Positions 1 to 7,898 of a DNA stretch of 64,000 nt are shown here, piece after piece. The DNA lies in assembly GCA_965371445.1 (NCBI GenBank), contig CBDUYN010000024.1:1-64000 (forward strand), in the 5' to 3' direction. Both the position numbers and the translations under genes were made by a program. The notes beneath the pieces were generated by a model. The model made no database searches and was not told the DNA's origin. It saw nothing but the letters and a program-made list of their open reading frames with translations. The DNA is from DASWIG01 sp965371445 (GTDB lineage: Bacteria; Acidobacteriota; Thermoanaerobaculia; Multivoradales; J023). Positions within the stretch are counted from its first letter, which is position 1, and every line of letters begins with the position of its first letter.

Positions 1-326
1 ATAAATAGAGCGCTTGCAGCAGCCGAAGCAGGTCGTCGAAGGCTCCGTTCACCGAAATTTGCCGAGGTTTGCCGATTTGGGTGGTACCCTAAAGCAGCAG
101 CAAGCAGCAGCAAGCAAGAGCAAGCAAAGCAAGCCGATTTGGGTGGTACCCTAAAGCCAGCCAAGCAGCCAAGCAGCAAAGCCAAGCAGCCAAGCCAAGC
201 TAAAGAAACCTTGATCGCCACCTGGCGGTCGATCATCGGGTCCTCGGCGAGGAAGACGCGGCCCATCGCGCCCTGGCCCAGCAGCCGCAGGATTCGGTAC
301 CTGGCGATGTGCTCTGGCGTGTCCAT
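1..326 (-). pseudogene. N-terminal fragment of a serine/threonine protein kinase, cut by low-complexity sequence
   Basis: Reading leftwards from an ATG at 326, the first 39 codons look like the start of a bacterial Hanks-type kinase: the glycine-rich loop GQGAMGRV lies at residues 17-24 and the ATP-binding lysine in VAIK at residue 39. Immediately after VAIKV the sequence turns into AAGC/AGC low-complexity repeats. The frame stays open to coordinate 1, but it encodes only Leu/Ala/Cys-rich residues with no kinase character. Only subdomains I-II are present, so the product cannot be an active kinase. The break may be an assembly artefact at a contig end or a true truncation. The kinase identity rests on the two motifs and their spacing. 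Confidence 0.65.
71..200. repeat. Low-complexity AAGC/AGC tract with a 24-bp direct repeat
   Basis: A 24-bp unit beginning GCCGATTTGGGTGGTACC occurs identically at 71-94 and 133-156. The space between and after the copies is filled with short CAAGC/CAGC units. The tract replaces the body of the kinase gene and lies at the window edge, so a collapsed or mis-assembled repeat is possible. Confidence 0.8.
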
Positions 327-396
327 GACGGGAGACGGCCGGACCGGACCGACAGCTTCAAATGCTATCATCCGGAACCGAACGGTCCTGAGCACG

Positions 397-2880
397 TCAC
401 TCCACCACCACGCGTACCTTTCCCGAACGCCCACCTGAAGACGGTACCCGCACCTCGAAGGCGTGCTCCCCCACCGCCAGGGGCCAGCGCACCGCGAAGG
501 GATAGCCCACCGTCTCGAAAGGACGTCCGTCCACGTACCAGACGACCTCCTCCGGCGTCGGCTCGACGACCGCTTTGAGCGACAGCGTGTTGAGGGCGGC
601 CGGCGTCTCCGGGTCGAAGAGCAGGCGCAGCCCCTGCGGCGGCGAGGTGACACGGAGCCTTGGCGCCGGCTCCACCCGGATACGGTTCGGACGTGCCGGA
701 CGCGGAGGACCCGACGCTGCCGTCCCGAGCAGGCTCGCCTCGAGCGGCGGACGTGCCAACCCGGCCCCCGCCGCCCAGACCGCGTAGCGTGGATCGAGCG
801 CCGCGAACGAGCGCACCTCGACCTCGCCGGGCGGCACGGCCGAAGTCGCGAGCCGCCCGTTGCGGCGGTCGATCGCCACGTGACGGTGCACCTCGCACGC
901 GTCGAGCACCTCCTGGCCCGGCGGCAGACGCTCCATCACGACCCGGTCGCAGGCCGGCGTCGCCCGGCGTCCGGAGAGCGCGCACAGGCGCTGCGGACGA
1001 AAGCCCCGCGGCGGCGGAAAGCTCAAGCCTTCGAGGCCGTCCAGCTGATCCTCGTGCAGGTAGCCCAGGATCTCGTGGACGAGCCGCGACGCCGCCCGGT
1101 ACCCCGAAAGCCGACGCATCGGACGCACGTCCGGATGCCCCACCCAGACCCCGACGAGGTAGCGCGACGAATAGGCCACGGTCCAGGCGTCGCGGTAGCG
1201 CGACGACGTCCCGGTTTTCGCCGCCACGGCGAAGGGAAACTCCGTCCAACCCATGCGCGGAAACGTGGGCAGCCGCGCGTTCGGATCGGCAAGGAAAAGC
1301 GTCATGAGCCGTGCCGTTTCTTCGCTCAAGAGCCGTCGTCCTGCCTCTTCTTTCCCCCCCTTTAGGAAAGGGGGGTAGGGGGGATTCTCACGAAACCATC
1401 GAAGCTCGCGCAGCCGTCCGTCGCCCGCGAGGACGGTATAGGCTCGCACGAGCTCCTCTAGCGTCACCGGCAGGCCGCCGATCGAAAGCCCCAGGCCGTA
1501 GCGCCGGGCGCTTTCGGTTCCGTCGTGAAGCCCGAGCTCGCCGAGAAACGAAAACCCCTCGTCGACGCCGAGCCGTCCGAGAAGGTTCGCCGCCGGGACG
1601 TTGCGCGAATTCGCCAGCGCCACGCGCGGCAAGAGCGGACCGAGGAAACGTTCGTCGGAATTCGTGATTCCGCCGGCACCCCGGTCGAGGTCGTCGAGGA
1701 TCGTCGCCGGGGTGATGACGCCGCGCTCCAGCGCGAGAGCATAGAGAAAAGGTTTCAGTGTGCTCCCCGAGGAACGTGGCAGACGCAAATAGTCGATCGA
1801 GCCGGCGTAGGTGTCGTCGAAATAATCGGTCGAGGAGACCGCCGCTAAAACCTCCCAGCTCTGCCGGTCGACGACGAGGACGGCGGCGTTGCCGGCGCCG
1901 CGTCCTTCCCAGCGGCGCACCGCCTCCCAGGCCATCCAGGTGACTTCGCGCTGGAGGTCGAGGTCGAGGGTGGTCGCAACGATCGGATCGGATCCGGGCT
2001 CGAGGTCGCGGTCCTTCAAAAGCGTTTCGAATCGCAGCACCGCGTGCATGGCTTCGTCGGGACGACGGCTCCGGGGCGGGACGCGGAGGCGCACGATCTG
2101 CTCCTCCGCGACCTGAAGCTCGACGTCGGTGAGGACGCCGTCGTCCGCGAGCCGGCGCAGGATTCGGCGTCCGCGTTCGACGGCGCGCAGGCGTCCGAGG
2201 GGGTCGAAGGGATTCATGCGGGCCGGCGTCTGGGGGATCGCCGCCAAAAACGCCGTCTCGGCCCAGCTCAAGTCCGCGACGGGCTTGTCGAAGTACATCC
2301 GCGCCGCGAAGCCGATGCCCCGTGCCCGGTTGCCGTAGGGGACGATCCGCAGGTAGTGACGCAGCACCTCGTCGCGTCCGTAGCGTGCGGTGAGGCCGAG
2401 CGCGGTCACCGCCTCGACGAGCTTTCGCGCATAGGTCCGCGGACCCGGGTCCTGCATCCGCGCCACCTGCATGGCGAGCGTCGAGGCGCCGGAGATTCGC
2501 TCGCCGGAGCGCACGTTCTGGACGAGCGCGCGGACGATCGCCACGACGTCGACGCCGGGGTGGCTGTGGAAGCGCCGGTCCTCGATCGCGATCATCGCCG
2601 CGGCGACGCGTTCGGGGACCTCCGCGAGCGGCCAGTAGCCCATGTCGGCCTCGAGGGCGTCGTCGGCGTCGCCCTGGGGTACGGCGGTCGAGAGGAAACG
2701 GCCGTGGCGGTCGCGCAGGAGGACGGCGGCGGCGGGGGCCTCGAGGCGCGTCCGCGAGGCCGCGGTGCCAGCAATGACGGCAAGGAAGGCGAACGCCGCG
2801 GCGGCGAGCGCTACGGCGGCGAGCGCTACAGCCCAGCGTCGCTTGCGGTTGGGGCTTTTCGGGGTCGCGTCTTCCATCAT
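397..2880 (-). CDS. pbpC: Penicillin-binding protein 1C (bifunctional transglycosylase/transpeptidase)
   Basis: 827-residue class A PBP that polymerises and cross-links peptidoglycan at the periplasmic face of the inner membrane. A basic N-terminus and one membrane anchor (about residues 14-40) are followed by a GT51 domain with the catalytic Glu in EDRRFHSHPGVD (Glu100) and GASTLAMQ at 131-138. The transpeptidase domain shows SxxK as STLK (Ser373-Lys376), SxN as SRN (425-427) and KTGT at 555-558. A beta-rich C-terminal domain of the PBP1C type (about 730-827) closes the protein. In E. coli pbpC follows a YfhM-type alpha-2-macroglobulin gene; none is visible here. A short palindromic repeat adds about 12 residues near 499-510, between the SxN and KTGT motifs. 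Confidence 0.93.
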   Translation of the reverse strand: MMEDATPKSPNRKRRWAVALAAVALAAAAFAFLAVIAGTAASRTRLEAPAAAVLLRDRHGRFLSTAVPQGDADDALEADMGYWPLAEVPERVAAAMIAIEDRRFHSHPGVDVVAIVRALVQNVRSGERISGASTLAMQVARMQDPGPRTYARKLVEAVTALGLTARYGRDEVLRHYLRIVPYGNRARGIGFAARMYFDKPVADLSWAETAFLAAIPQTPARMNPFDPLGRLRAVERGRRILRRLADDGVLTDVELQVAEEQIVRLRVPPRSRRPDEAMHAVLRFETLLKDRDLEPGSDPIVATTLDLDLQREVTWMAWEAVRRWEGRGAGNAAVLVVDRQSWEVLAAVSSTDYFDDTYAGSIDYLRLPRSSGSTLKPFLYALALERGVITPATILDDLDRGAGGITNSDERFLGPLLPRVALANSRNVPAANLLGRLGVDEGFSFLGELGLHDGTESARRYGLGLSIGGLPVTLEELVRAYTVLAGDGRLRELRWFRENPPYPPFLKGGKEEAGRRLLSEETARLMTLFLADPNARLPTFPRMGWTEFPFAVAAKTGTSSRYRDAWTVAYSSRYLVGVWVGHPDVRPMRRLSGYRAASRLVHEILGYLHEDQLDGLEGLSFPPPRGFRPQRLCALSGRRATPACDRVVMERLPPGQEVLDACEVHRHVAIDRRNGRLATSAVPPGEVEVRSFAALDPRYAVWAAGAGLARPPLEASLLGTAASGPPRPARPNRIRVEPAPRLRVTSPPQGLRLLFDPETPAALNTLSLKAVVEPTPEEVVWYVDGRPFETVGYPFAVRWPLAVGEHAFEVRVPSSGGRSGKVRVVVE
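1351..1388. repeat. Palindromic C/G-rich repeat inside pbpC
   Basis: CCCCCCTTTAGGAAAGGGGG forms a near-perfect stem with an AGG loop and is followed by TAGGGGGGATTCTC. On the coding strand it is read in frame as ENPPYPPFLKGGK. The same core occurs twice in the non-coding region 5676-5765, so this is a dispersed repeat that has entered a coding sequence without breaking the frame. Confidence 0.85.
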
Positions 2881-3048
2881 GGGGACCAGGAGATCACCCC
2901 GACATGGTGAGGCCTCGGCGGGAATCCGTCAATCCGGGAGCGGAATGCGGCGGGAATGGGGCACCTCTTCCGTCCCTCCGGGACTCCGGAAGGCAAGAAG
3001 AAGAGGAGATGGGACCTCGAACGGCAGGCTGGCAAGGCGCCGGCCTTC

Positions 3049-4224
3049 CTACTGCTTGCCGAGTGTGTGGTACTCCCGCGCCCGGCCAATCGCCGCGTAC
3101 TCCGCCTTGTCGGCGTCCGCATGACAGCGGAAGCAGGCGTACTCGAGGCTCAGAGCCGGCCTTGCCGAGACCGCGTTGCCGTCGTCGTCGCGGTTGAACA
3201 TGTCGTAGGACGCGTTGGTGTTGATGCGGAAGAGATGCGTCCAGACATCGCCTTCGTACGGTCCGTTGGCACGGGCCGACTTGGTGGCCCTTCCCATGTG
3301 GCAGTCCTGGCACTTGACGCCCGCAATCTCCATCGACGAGCCTTCGTACTCCTGCTCCTCGTCACGGTGGCAGGCGATGCAGATTTCGCTCGTCCCCGGA
3401 CGGACCCGCAGACCGCGGGCGCGGCCGACGTGGGGGTCGTGACAGGCGTTGCACGAGATGAAGTTGTGCGGGCTGTTCAATAGCTCCGGATACTGCTCGT
3501 GGTGCCGGATGAAACCGCCGCTCGCAAGCGCCACCTTGTCGTCGTCGCCGCGGGTGTGGCAAGAGCCGCAGAGGGCGGCCGAGCCGTCGATGGTGATGTT
3601 CTGCGACGACGGTGCCGCGGCGTGCTCCGCCCCGGGACCGTGGCAAGCCTCGCAAGTGACGTTCAGATGCGCGAAGTCGCCGATGATTCCCGGATACTGG
3701 GCAAACGTGTCCCCCGGCGGATCCTCGTCAGGAGCCCGGTAGCCCGTCGTGTGACAGGGGCCGCAGTCGAAGGGCCGGACCTCGTCGGGGTGGTAGTCGA
3801 CCCATTCGCCGGTCTTCCAGTTGTACTGGTTCTTGCCGTTCTCCGTCAGGATGAAGCCGTCAAGGCCCACGAAGCGGGTCTTCCAATGCTTGCTGGCGCC
3901 GATGATGAAGAGGACGTTGTCCCAGTTGTAGACCTCCGGGGTGTGGCGCGGCAGCGGGAAGCCCGAGAAGCGCGGATTGACCGTCATGCCGCCGTCGCCG
4001 AGCGTCGCGGCCATGGGCTCGAAGTTCTGCGTCGCGAGCTTGCGGCTGTGACCGTGGCTCACCCAGTCGTCGAAGGCCGCACGGTGACACTTGCCGCAGA
4101 CTTGAGGTCCGTCGGTGTAGGCGTCGTCGCCGTTTAACCCGGTGGCGCCGGCCGCCGGGACGAGTTGGAGCGCTACGGCCGCGAGACCGAAGAGAGAGAG
4201 CTTGGAAAGTCTTGCGTTTTTCAC
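3049..4224 (-). CDS. Secreted octaheme c-type cytochrome (paralogue 1)
   Basis: 391 residues from a GTG start at 4224, chosen because GGAGGAAGG lies just upstream and the next residues form a signal peptide (KNARLSKLSLFGLAAVAL..., cleavage near AGA). Eight CxxCH haem sites are visible: CGKCH, CGPCH, CEACH, CGSCH, CNACH, CIACH, CQDCH and CFRCH. All are standard CxxCH, with no CxxCK site of the nitrite- or tetrathionate-reductase type, which favours an electron-transfer role in the periplasm or cell envelope. Its nearest relative in the window is the adjacent upstream gene, with the same eight sites in the same order. The spacing of 17 bp implies co-transcription. The redox partner is unknown. 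Confidence 0.88.
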   Translation of the reverse strand: MKNARLSKLSLFGLAAVALQLVPAAGATGLNGDDAYTDGPQVCGKCHRAAFDDWVSHGHSRKLATQNFEPMAATLGDGGMTVNPRFSGFPLPRHTPEVYNWDNVLFIIGASKHWKTRFVGLDGFILTENGKNQYNWKTGEWVDYHPDEVRPFDCGPCHTTGYRAPDEDPPGDTFAQYPGIIGDFAHLNVTCEACHGPGAEHAAAPSSQNITIDGSAALCGSCHTRGDDDKVALASGGFIRHHEQYPELLNSPHNFISCNACHDPHVGRARGLRVRPGTSEICIACHRDEEQEYEGSSMEIAGVKCQDCHMGRATKSARANGPYEGDVWTHLFRINTNASYDMFNRDDDGNAVSARPALSLEYACFRCHADADKAEYAAIGRAREYHTLGKQ

Positions 4225-4241
4225 TTTTCCTTCCTCCGCCT

Positions 4242-5429
4242 CTATTTCTTGCCGATCTTGTGGTAGTCCGCCGCGGAGCTCCCGTAGGCGGCGTAGGTCG
4301 CCTTGTCCGCGTCGGCGTGGCATCGGAAGCAGGCGTATTCCAGGCTCAAGGCGTTCTTGGCCGAGATCGCGTTGCCGTCGTCGTCGCGGTTGAACATGTC
4401 GTACTCGGCGCTGGAGTCGATCCGGAACAGATGCGTCCACACGTCGCCTTCGTACGGACCCGCGGCTTGAGCCGACTTCGTGGCCTTGCCCATGTGGCAG
4501 TCCTGGCACTTGACGTCGGCGAGCTGCATCGACGAGCCCGCGTACTCGTCGGTCTCGTAGAAGTGGCAGACGTTGCAGATCTCGGTGTCTCCCTCCCAGA
4601 CCTTGACCCCCTCCGCGCGGCCGACGTGGGCGTCGTGGCACACCACGCAGGGCAGGAAGAAATGCGGGCTGTTCAGAAGCTCCGGGTACTGCTCGTGATG
4701 ACGGATGAAGTCGCCGCTCGCCAGCGCCACGTTGTCGTCGCTGCCGCGGGTGTGGCAGGCGCCGCAGGCCGCGGCCGAAGTGTCGACCGTGATGTCCGCC
4801 GCGTCGGCGCTCTTGGCGTGCCCGGCACCCGGGCCGTGGCAGGCCTCACAGGTGATGTTGGCGTGGGCGAAGTCGCCGACGATCCCCGGGATCCCGACGA
4901 AGCCGGCTCCCGGGAGCTCGGCGGGGTCGCGGTAGCCGGTGGTGTGGCAGGGACCGCAGTCGAAGGGCCGGACCTCGTCGGGGTGGTAGTCCACCCACTC
5001 GCCGGTCTCCCAGTTGTACTGGTTCTTGCCGCCCTTGGTGATGATGAAGCCGTCTTTCCCCACGAACCGCGTCTTCCAGTGCTTGCTGCCGCCAATGACG
5101 AAGAGGATGTTGTCCCAGGTGTAGACGTCCTTGTCGTGGTCGGGCAAGGGGATCCCGGCGCCCTGGGCATTGACGGTGAAACCGAAGCCACCCGGCCAGT
5201 TGCCGAGGTCCGGCCCCTGGGTGATCTTGCGGCTGTGGCCGTGGGCGAGCCAATCGTTGAATTCGGCGGGATGGCACTGCCCACAAACCTGGGGCCCGTT
5301 GGTGTAGCCGGGCCGCCGGTTGAGGCCGCCTGCCGAGGCCGCCGAAACGGTGAGGACGAGCACTAGCAGGAAGGCTCCCAAGAGCCGTAGCCGAGAAGCG
5401 CTTCCTGAGGGTCTTCGAGCCGCTGACAT
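4242..5429 (-). CDS. Secreted octaheme c-type cytochrome (paralogue 2)
   Basis: 395 residues from an ATG at 5429 preceded by AAAGGAGG. The signal peptide runs about residues 1-34 (LLGAFLLVLVLTVSAASAGG). The haem sites are CGQCH, CGPCH, CEACH, CGACH, CVVCH, CNVCH, CQDCH and CFRCH. Long stretches are near-identical to the downstream paralogue, for example SKHWKTRFVG, TGEWVDYHPDEVRPFDCGPC and RHHEQYPELLNSPH, so the pair arose by tandem duplication. The first gene of the pair carries the hairpin-containing leader, so regulation probably acts here. A role in extracellular or periplasmic electron transfer is inferred from haem content. No oxidase or reductase subunit lies nearby. Confidence 0.88.
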   Translation of the reverse strand: MSAARRPSGSASRLRLLGAFLLVLVLTVSAASAGGLNRRPGYTNGPQVCGQCHPAEFNDWLAHGHSRKITQGPDLGNWPGGFGFTVNAQGAGIPLPDHDKDVYTWDNILFVIGGSKHWKTRFVGKDGFIITKGGKNQYNWETGEWVDYHPDEVRPFDCGPCHTTGYRDPAELPGAGFVGIPGIVGDFAHANITCEACHGPGAGHAKSADAADITVDTSAAACGACHTRGSDDNVALASGDFIRHHEQYPELLNSPHFFLPCVVCHDAHVGRAEGVKVWEGDTEICNVCHFYETDEYAGSSMQLADVKCQDCHMGKATKSAQAAGPYEGDVWTHLFRIDSSAEYDMFNRDDDGNAISAKNALSLEYACFRCHADADKATYAAYGSSAADYHKIGKK

Positions 5430-5453
5430 CGCTTGTAACCTCCTTTGGAATCG

Positions 5454-5488
5454 CCACGAGCGGGCTTTCCGCGGAAAGTCCCTCGTGG
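5454..5488 (-). promoter_or_regulatory. Strong palindromic hairpin in the leader of the cytochrome pair
   Basis: CCACGAG at 5454-5460 pairs with CTCGTGG at 5482-5488, and inside it CTTTCCGCGGAAAG (5465-5478) is a perfect palindrome. The structure ends about 25 nt upstream of the cytochrome ATG at 5429, just before its Shine-Dalgarno. It could be an operator or an RNA leader structure; the sequence alone does not decide. Confidence 0.55.
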
Positions 5489-5633
5489 TCAAATCTTTGA
5501 CGGAACCAGGATATGGGGATCCCACCGCCCGGAGAAACGAGCCTTTGGGCAGTTTCCGAAGCGTCGGCCCTACCCCGAAGGGGGGTTAGCTGGCGAGACG
5601 ACAGCTAAAGGGTCAATGTTTTACATGTCTGGT

Positions 5634-5817
5634 AGCCTGTAGGGCATAGATCCGGCAGGCTGCGCCTGCCAAGAAAATCCCCCCTACCCCCCTTTCCTAA
5701 AGGGGGGTTCAGAGAAGAATCCGGAGTCTTGTCCCCCCTTTAGGAAAGGGGGTTAGGGGGATTTCCCCGGCGGACGAAGTCCGCCGGGACAGCGGTCGAG
5801 GCTATGCCCTACAGGCT
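5634..5817. repeat. 184-bp composite inverted-repeat element in an intergenic region
   Basis: The outer arms AGCCTGTAGGGCATAG (5634-5649) and CTATGCCCTACAGGCT (5802-5817) are perfect 16-bp inverted repeats. Inside lie a hairpin at 5654-5670, two oppositely oriented copies of the CCCCTTTAGGAAAGGGG repeat (5676-5709 and 5731-5765), and a 9-bp-arm hairpin at 5766-5788. No open frame is present. The 5430-5853 gap holds this element, the leader hairpin and presumably the cytochrome promoter. It resembles a non-autonomous repeat (BIME- or MITE-like) or a strong transcription block. Confidence 0.75.
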
Positions 5818-5853
5818 CCTAGCGAGGCTTGCGCCTCAGACCGCGGCCCGAGC

Positions 5854-7113
5854 TCAGCTATCGAAGTCGATGCGATCGACGTCGTCCCAGGCGATGTAGG
5901 TCTTCTCGCCGCCCGAGATCACGAGGATGCCGGCGTTCGAGTCGTCGACGTCGGTGGCGTCTTCGAGCGTCAACCGCTCGCCGCCGACGAGCGTCACGTC
6001 GCTGCGGTCGCGGCCGGGCTCGATCGATTTGACGTGGGCGAAGGGAATCGTGTACTCGATGTCGTCGGAGTTGCCGTTCAACATCTCCCAGCGCTGCGTT
6101 TCATCGAGGTCAAAAACGATCTCGCCGGTGTGCTTGCCGCCGTCGCGGTCGGTCACGGTGCCACGGATCGGCCCGCCGTCGTCGAGCTCGTCGTAGGGCG
6201 GACCCGAGGAGCCGGGCTCGGAGAAGTCGACGCGCTCGAAGGTGTCCCATTTGACCAGCACGCGGCCGTAGCGCGCATCCTCGACATAGATGCCGCGGTT
6301 GTCGTCGTCGACGTCGTTGGTGCCGGAAAGCACCATCTCGCGTCCGCTGCGAAGCGTCACCCGGGAGGCGCGGCGCGACTCGCGCTCGATCGAGCGGATC
6401 TTGCCCATCGGCAGCTCCAGGTCGCCGTCGGGTCCTTCGCCGTCGAGCTCGTCGGTCGACAGGCACTCCTCCTGGTCCCATTGGACGAAGCCCTCGAAGG
6501 TGCCGGAGGAGGTCACGACGGTGCCGTGCAGGCGGAAGACGTCGACCTCGTAGCCGGCGGGCGCCTGCATGAATTCGATGGTGTCGATGCGGCTCCACCT
6601 GAGGTCGACCTCGCCGAGCTCGCCGTCAAAGACGTAGACGGTGGCGCCGACGTCGTTCGAGCCGCCGTCGATCTCGAGCTCGGAGCCGTCCTTCATGTGG
6701 AGCACCGCGTCGTCGCCGCGGCCGACTTCGATCTTCTTGATGTCGCCAAAGCGTACGACCGTGGAGCGGCCGTTGCTCCAGGAGCCGCCGCGCAGGCCGA
6801 TCTTGATGCCGAAGATCGAGATCTCGTCCTGGCGGCGGCGTTCGCGGCGCGGGACCTCGTCGGCGTAGGGGAGGTTGTCTTTCGTGCCGTTGAAGAGGTC
6901 TCCCCAAAAAGCCTCCTCGTCGCCGTTCCAGCGCAGCCGGCCCTCGTAGACGGTGCCGCTCTCGGCGCGCACCCGGCCGTAGATGAAGCCCTGGTTGTCG
7001 TAGCCGGCGGCGGCGCCGGCGGCGGCCGGCAGGACGAGAAGCGCCGCCAAAGCGACGAGGAGGAACGCCAACGTCTGCCGGCGGTTCCGATTTGTGGTCG
7101 TTTGAGTGGTCAT
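5854..7113 (-). CDS. Secreted protein of three related beta-rich repeats, function unknown
   Basis: 419 residues with a Sec signal peptide (residues 1-37, ...LLVLPAAAGAAA). The mature part contains three copies of a module of about 110-130 residues: an opening G-x-V-x(5)-G with T/Y-x-G-x-(L/V), then D-L-F-N-G or D-E-L-D-G, a K/H-x-I/V-x-S/K-I-E strand, a T-L-x(2)-G strand, a N-D-V or T-D-V-D-D turn, and a closing W-D-x(2)-(E/D)-(R/T)-(V/I)-(D/E)-F. No catalytic motif or lipobox was recognised. It lies downstream of the sigma/anti-sigma genes and has an ECF-type promoter motif matching theirs, so it is a likely target of that sigma factor, possibly an envelope-stress protein. Confidence 0.8.
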   Translation of the reverse strand: MTTQTTTNRNRRQTLAFLLVALAALLVLPAAAGAAAGYDNQGFIYGRVRAESGTVYEGRLRWNGDEEAFWGDLFNGTKDNLPYADEVPRRERRRQDEISIFGIKIGLRGGSWSNGRSTVVRFGDIKKIEVGRGDDAVLHMKDGSELEIDGGSNDVGATVYVFDGELGEVDLRWSRIDTIEFMQAPAGYEVDVFRLHGTVVTSSGTFEGFVQWDQEECLSTDELDGEGPDGDLELPMGKIRSIERESRRASRVTLRSGREMVLSGTNDVDDDNRGIYVEDARYGRVLVKWDTFERVDFSEPGSSGPPYDELDDGGPIRGTVTDRDGGKHTGEIVFDLDETQRWEMLNGNSDDIEYTIPFAHVKSIEPGRDRSDVTLVGGERLTLEDATDVDDSNAGILVISGGEKTYIAWDDVDRIDFDS

Positions 7114-7212
7114 GGTCCGTTCTCCTTCTTGCTGTCGAGAATCCTCGAGCTTCTGCTTGGTCTTTCGGCTCCGGGTGGCGGCTGTGATTTCAGTAGCCCG
7201 CCGTCAAAGTGC

Positions 7213-7240
7213 TTCTACAAGCGAGGGTGCGATTTGTTAC
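7213..7240 (-). promoter_or_regulatory. Predicted ECF-sigma promoter upstream of the repeat-protein gene
   Basis: On the minus strand GTAACA is followed by a 15-nt spacer and TGTA. The same layout, GTAACC-15-TGTC with the shared extension AATCG after the first hexamer, precedes the sigma-factor gene at 8488-8516. The site lies about 100 nt upstream of the ATG at 7113. Confidence 0.55.
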
Positions 7241-7256
7241 CGGCCAGGAGAGGTCA

Positions 7257-7895
7257 CTAGAGGCGGTCTCCCGCAAAGACGACGCTCCCCTCGCCGCTTT
7301 CGGTTTCGTCGCCCAGGTCGATACGCCGTCCTTCTCTCGATTCGCGGGGCAATCGGTCGACAGAGCCCTCGGAGGCGTCGTTGGCCGCGGTGACAAGCGC
7401 CATCACCGCGAGCATCTCGCGATGGTAGCGGCTGTCTGAGCGCAGGATCTCGGTGGTGATCTCGAGGAAGCGGTCCTCGGTCATCGTGCCGCTGGCGCTG
7501 CCGAGCTCGACGACGATCTTGCCGTCGCCCACCACCTCGGGGGGCTGCGTCTCCTGGCTCCAGAAGAAGCGCTGTGCGAGCCCGAGGCCCAGGGCGAGGA
7601 CGAGCACCGCCGCCAGCTGGAGGGTCCAGCGCGGCACCTGGACGGCCGGGACGCGTCCGCGGGCGACGCCGGTCTCGTCCGCGATACGCCTCCAGACCTC
7701 CTCGGGCGGTGGCCCGAGCTCCGCCGCCTCGGCCTGCGCCACCATCTCGCCGAGCTTGCGCGCCCGGCGGTAGAAGGCCTGGCACGACGGGCAGACGAGC
7801 AGGTGGTCGACGCTCACCAGTTGCTCGGGGGCGTCGAGCTCGCCGTCGGTAAGCGCCGAGATCGCGGCCTCAAAGGTTTCACAGCTCTCGTTCAT
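7257..7895 (-). CDS. Membrane anti-sigma factor with zinc-binding N-terminus
   Basis: 212 residues. The cytoplasmic N-terminus carries the zinc-binding anti-sigma signature H31-x3-C35-x2-C38 (HLLVCPSC) after a typical SALTDGELD stretch. One transmembrane segment runs at about 91-108 and is followed by a periplasmic tail. Such proteins hold an ECF sigma factor inactive at the membrane until an envelope signal releases it. The gene starts 3 bp after the sigma gene, the usual operon order. The external signal is unknown. Confidence 0.85.
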   Translation of the reverse strand: MNESCETFEAAISALTDGELDAPEQLVSVDHLLVCPSCQAFYRRARKLGEMVAQAEAAELGPPPEEVWRRIADETGVARGRVPAVQVPRWTLQLAAVLVLALGLGLAQRFFWSQETQPPEVVGDGKIVVELGSASGTMTEDRFLEITTEILRSDSRYHREMLAVMALVTAANDASEGSVDRLPRESREGRRIDLGDETESGEGSVVFAGDRL

Positions 7896-7898
7896 CGC

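Noticed and set aside
4212..5366. Long plus-strand open frame opposite the second cytochrome gene
   Set aside because: Antisense of a gene with eight haem motifs; its protein has no recognisable feature and exists because high GC removes stops.
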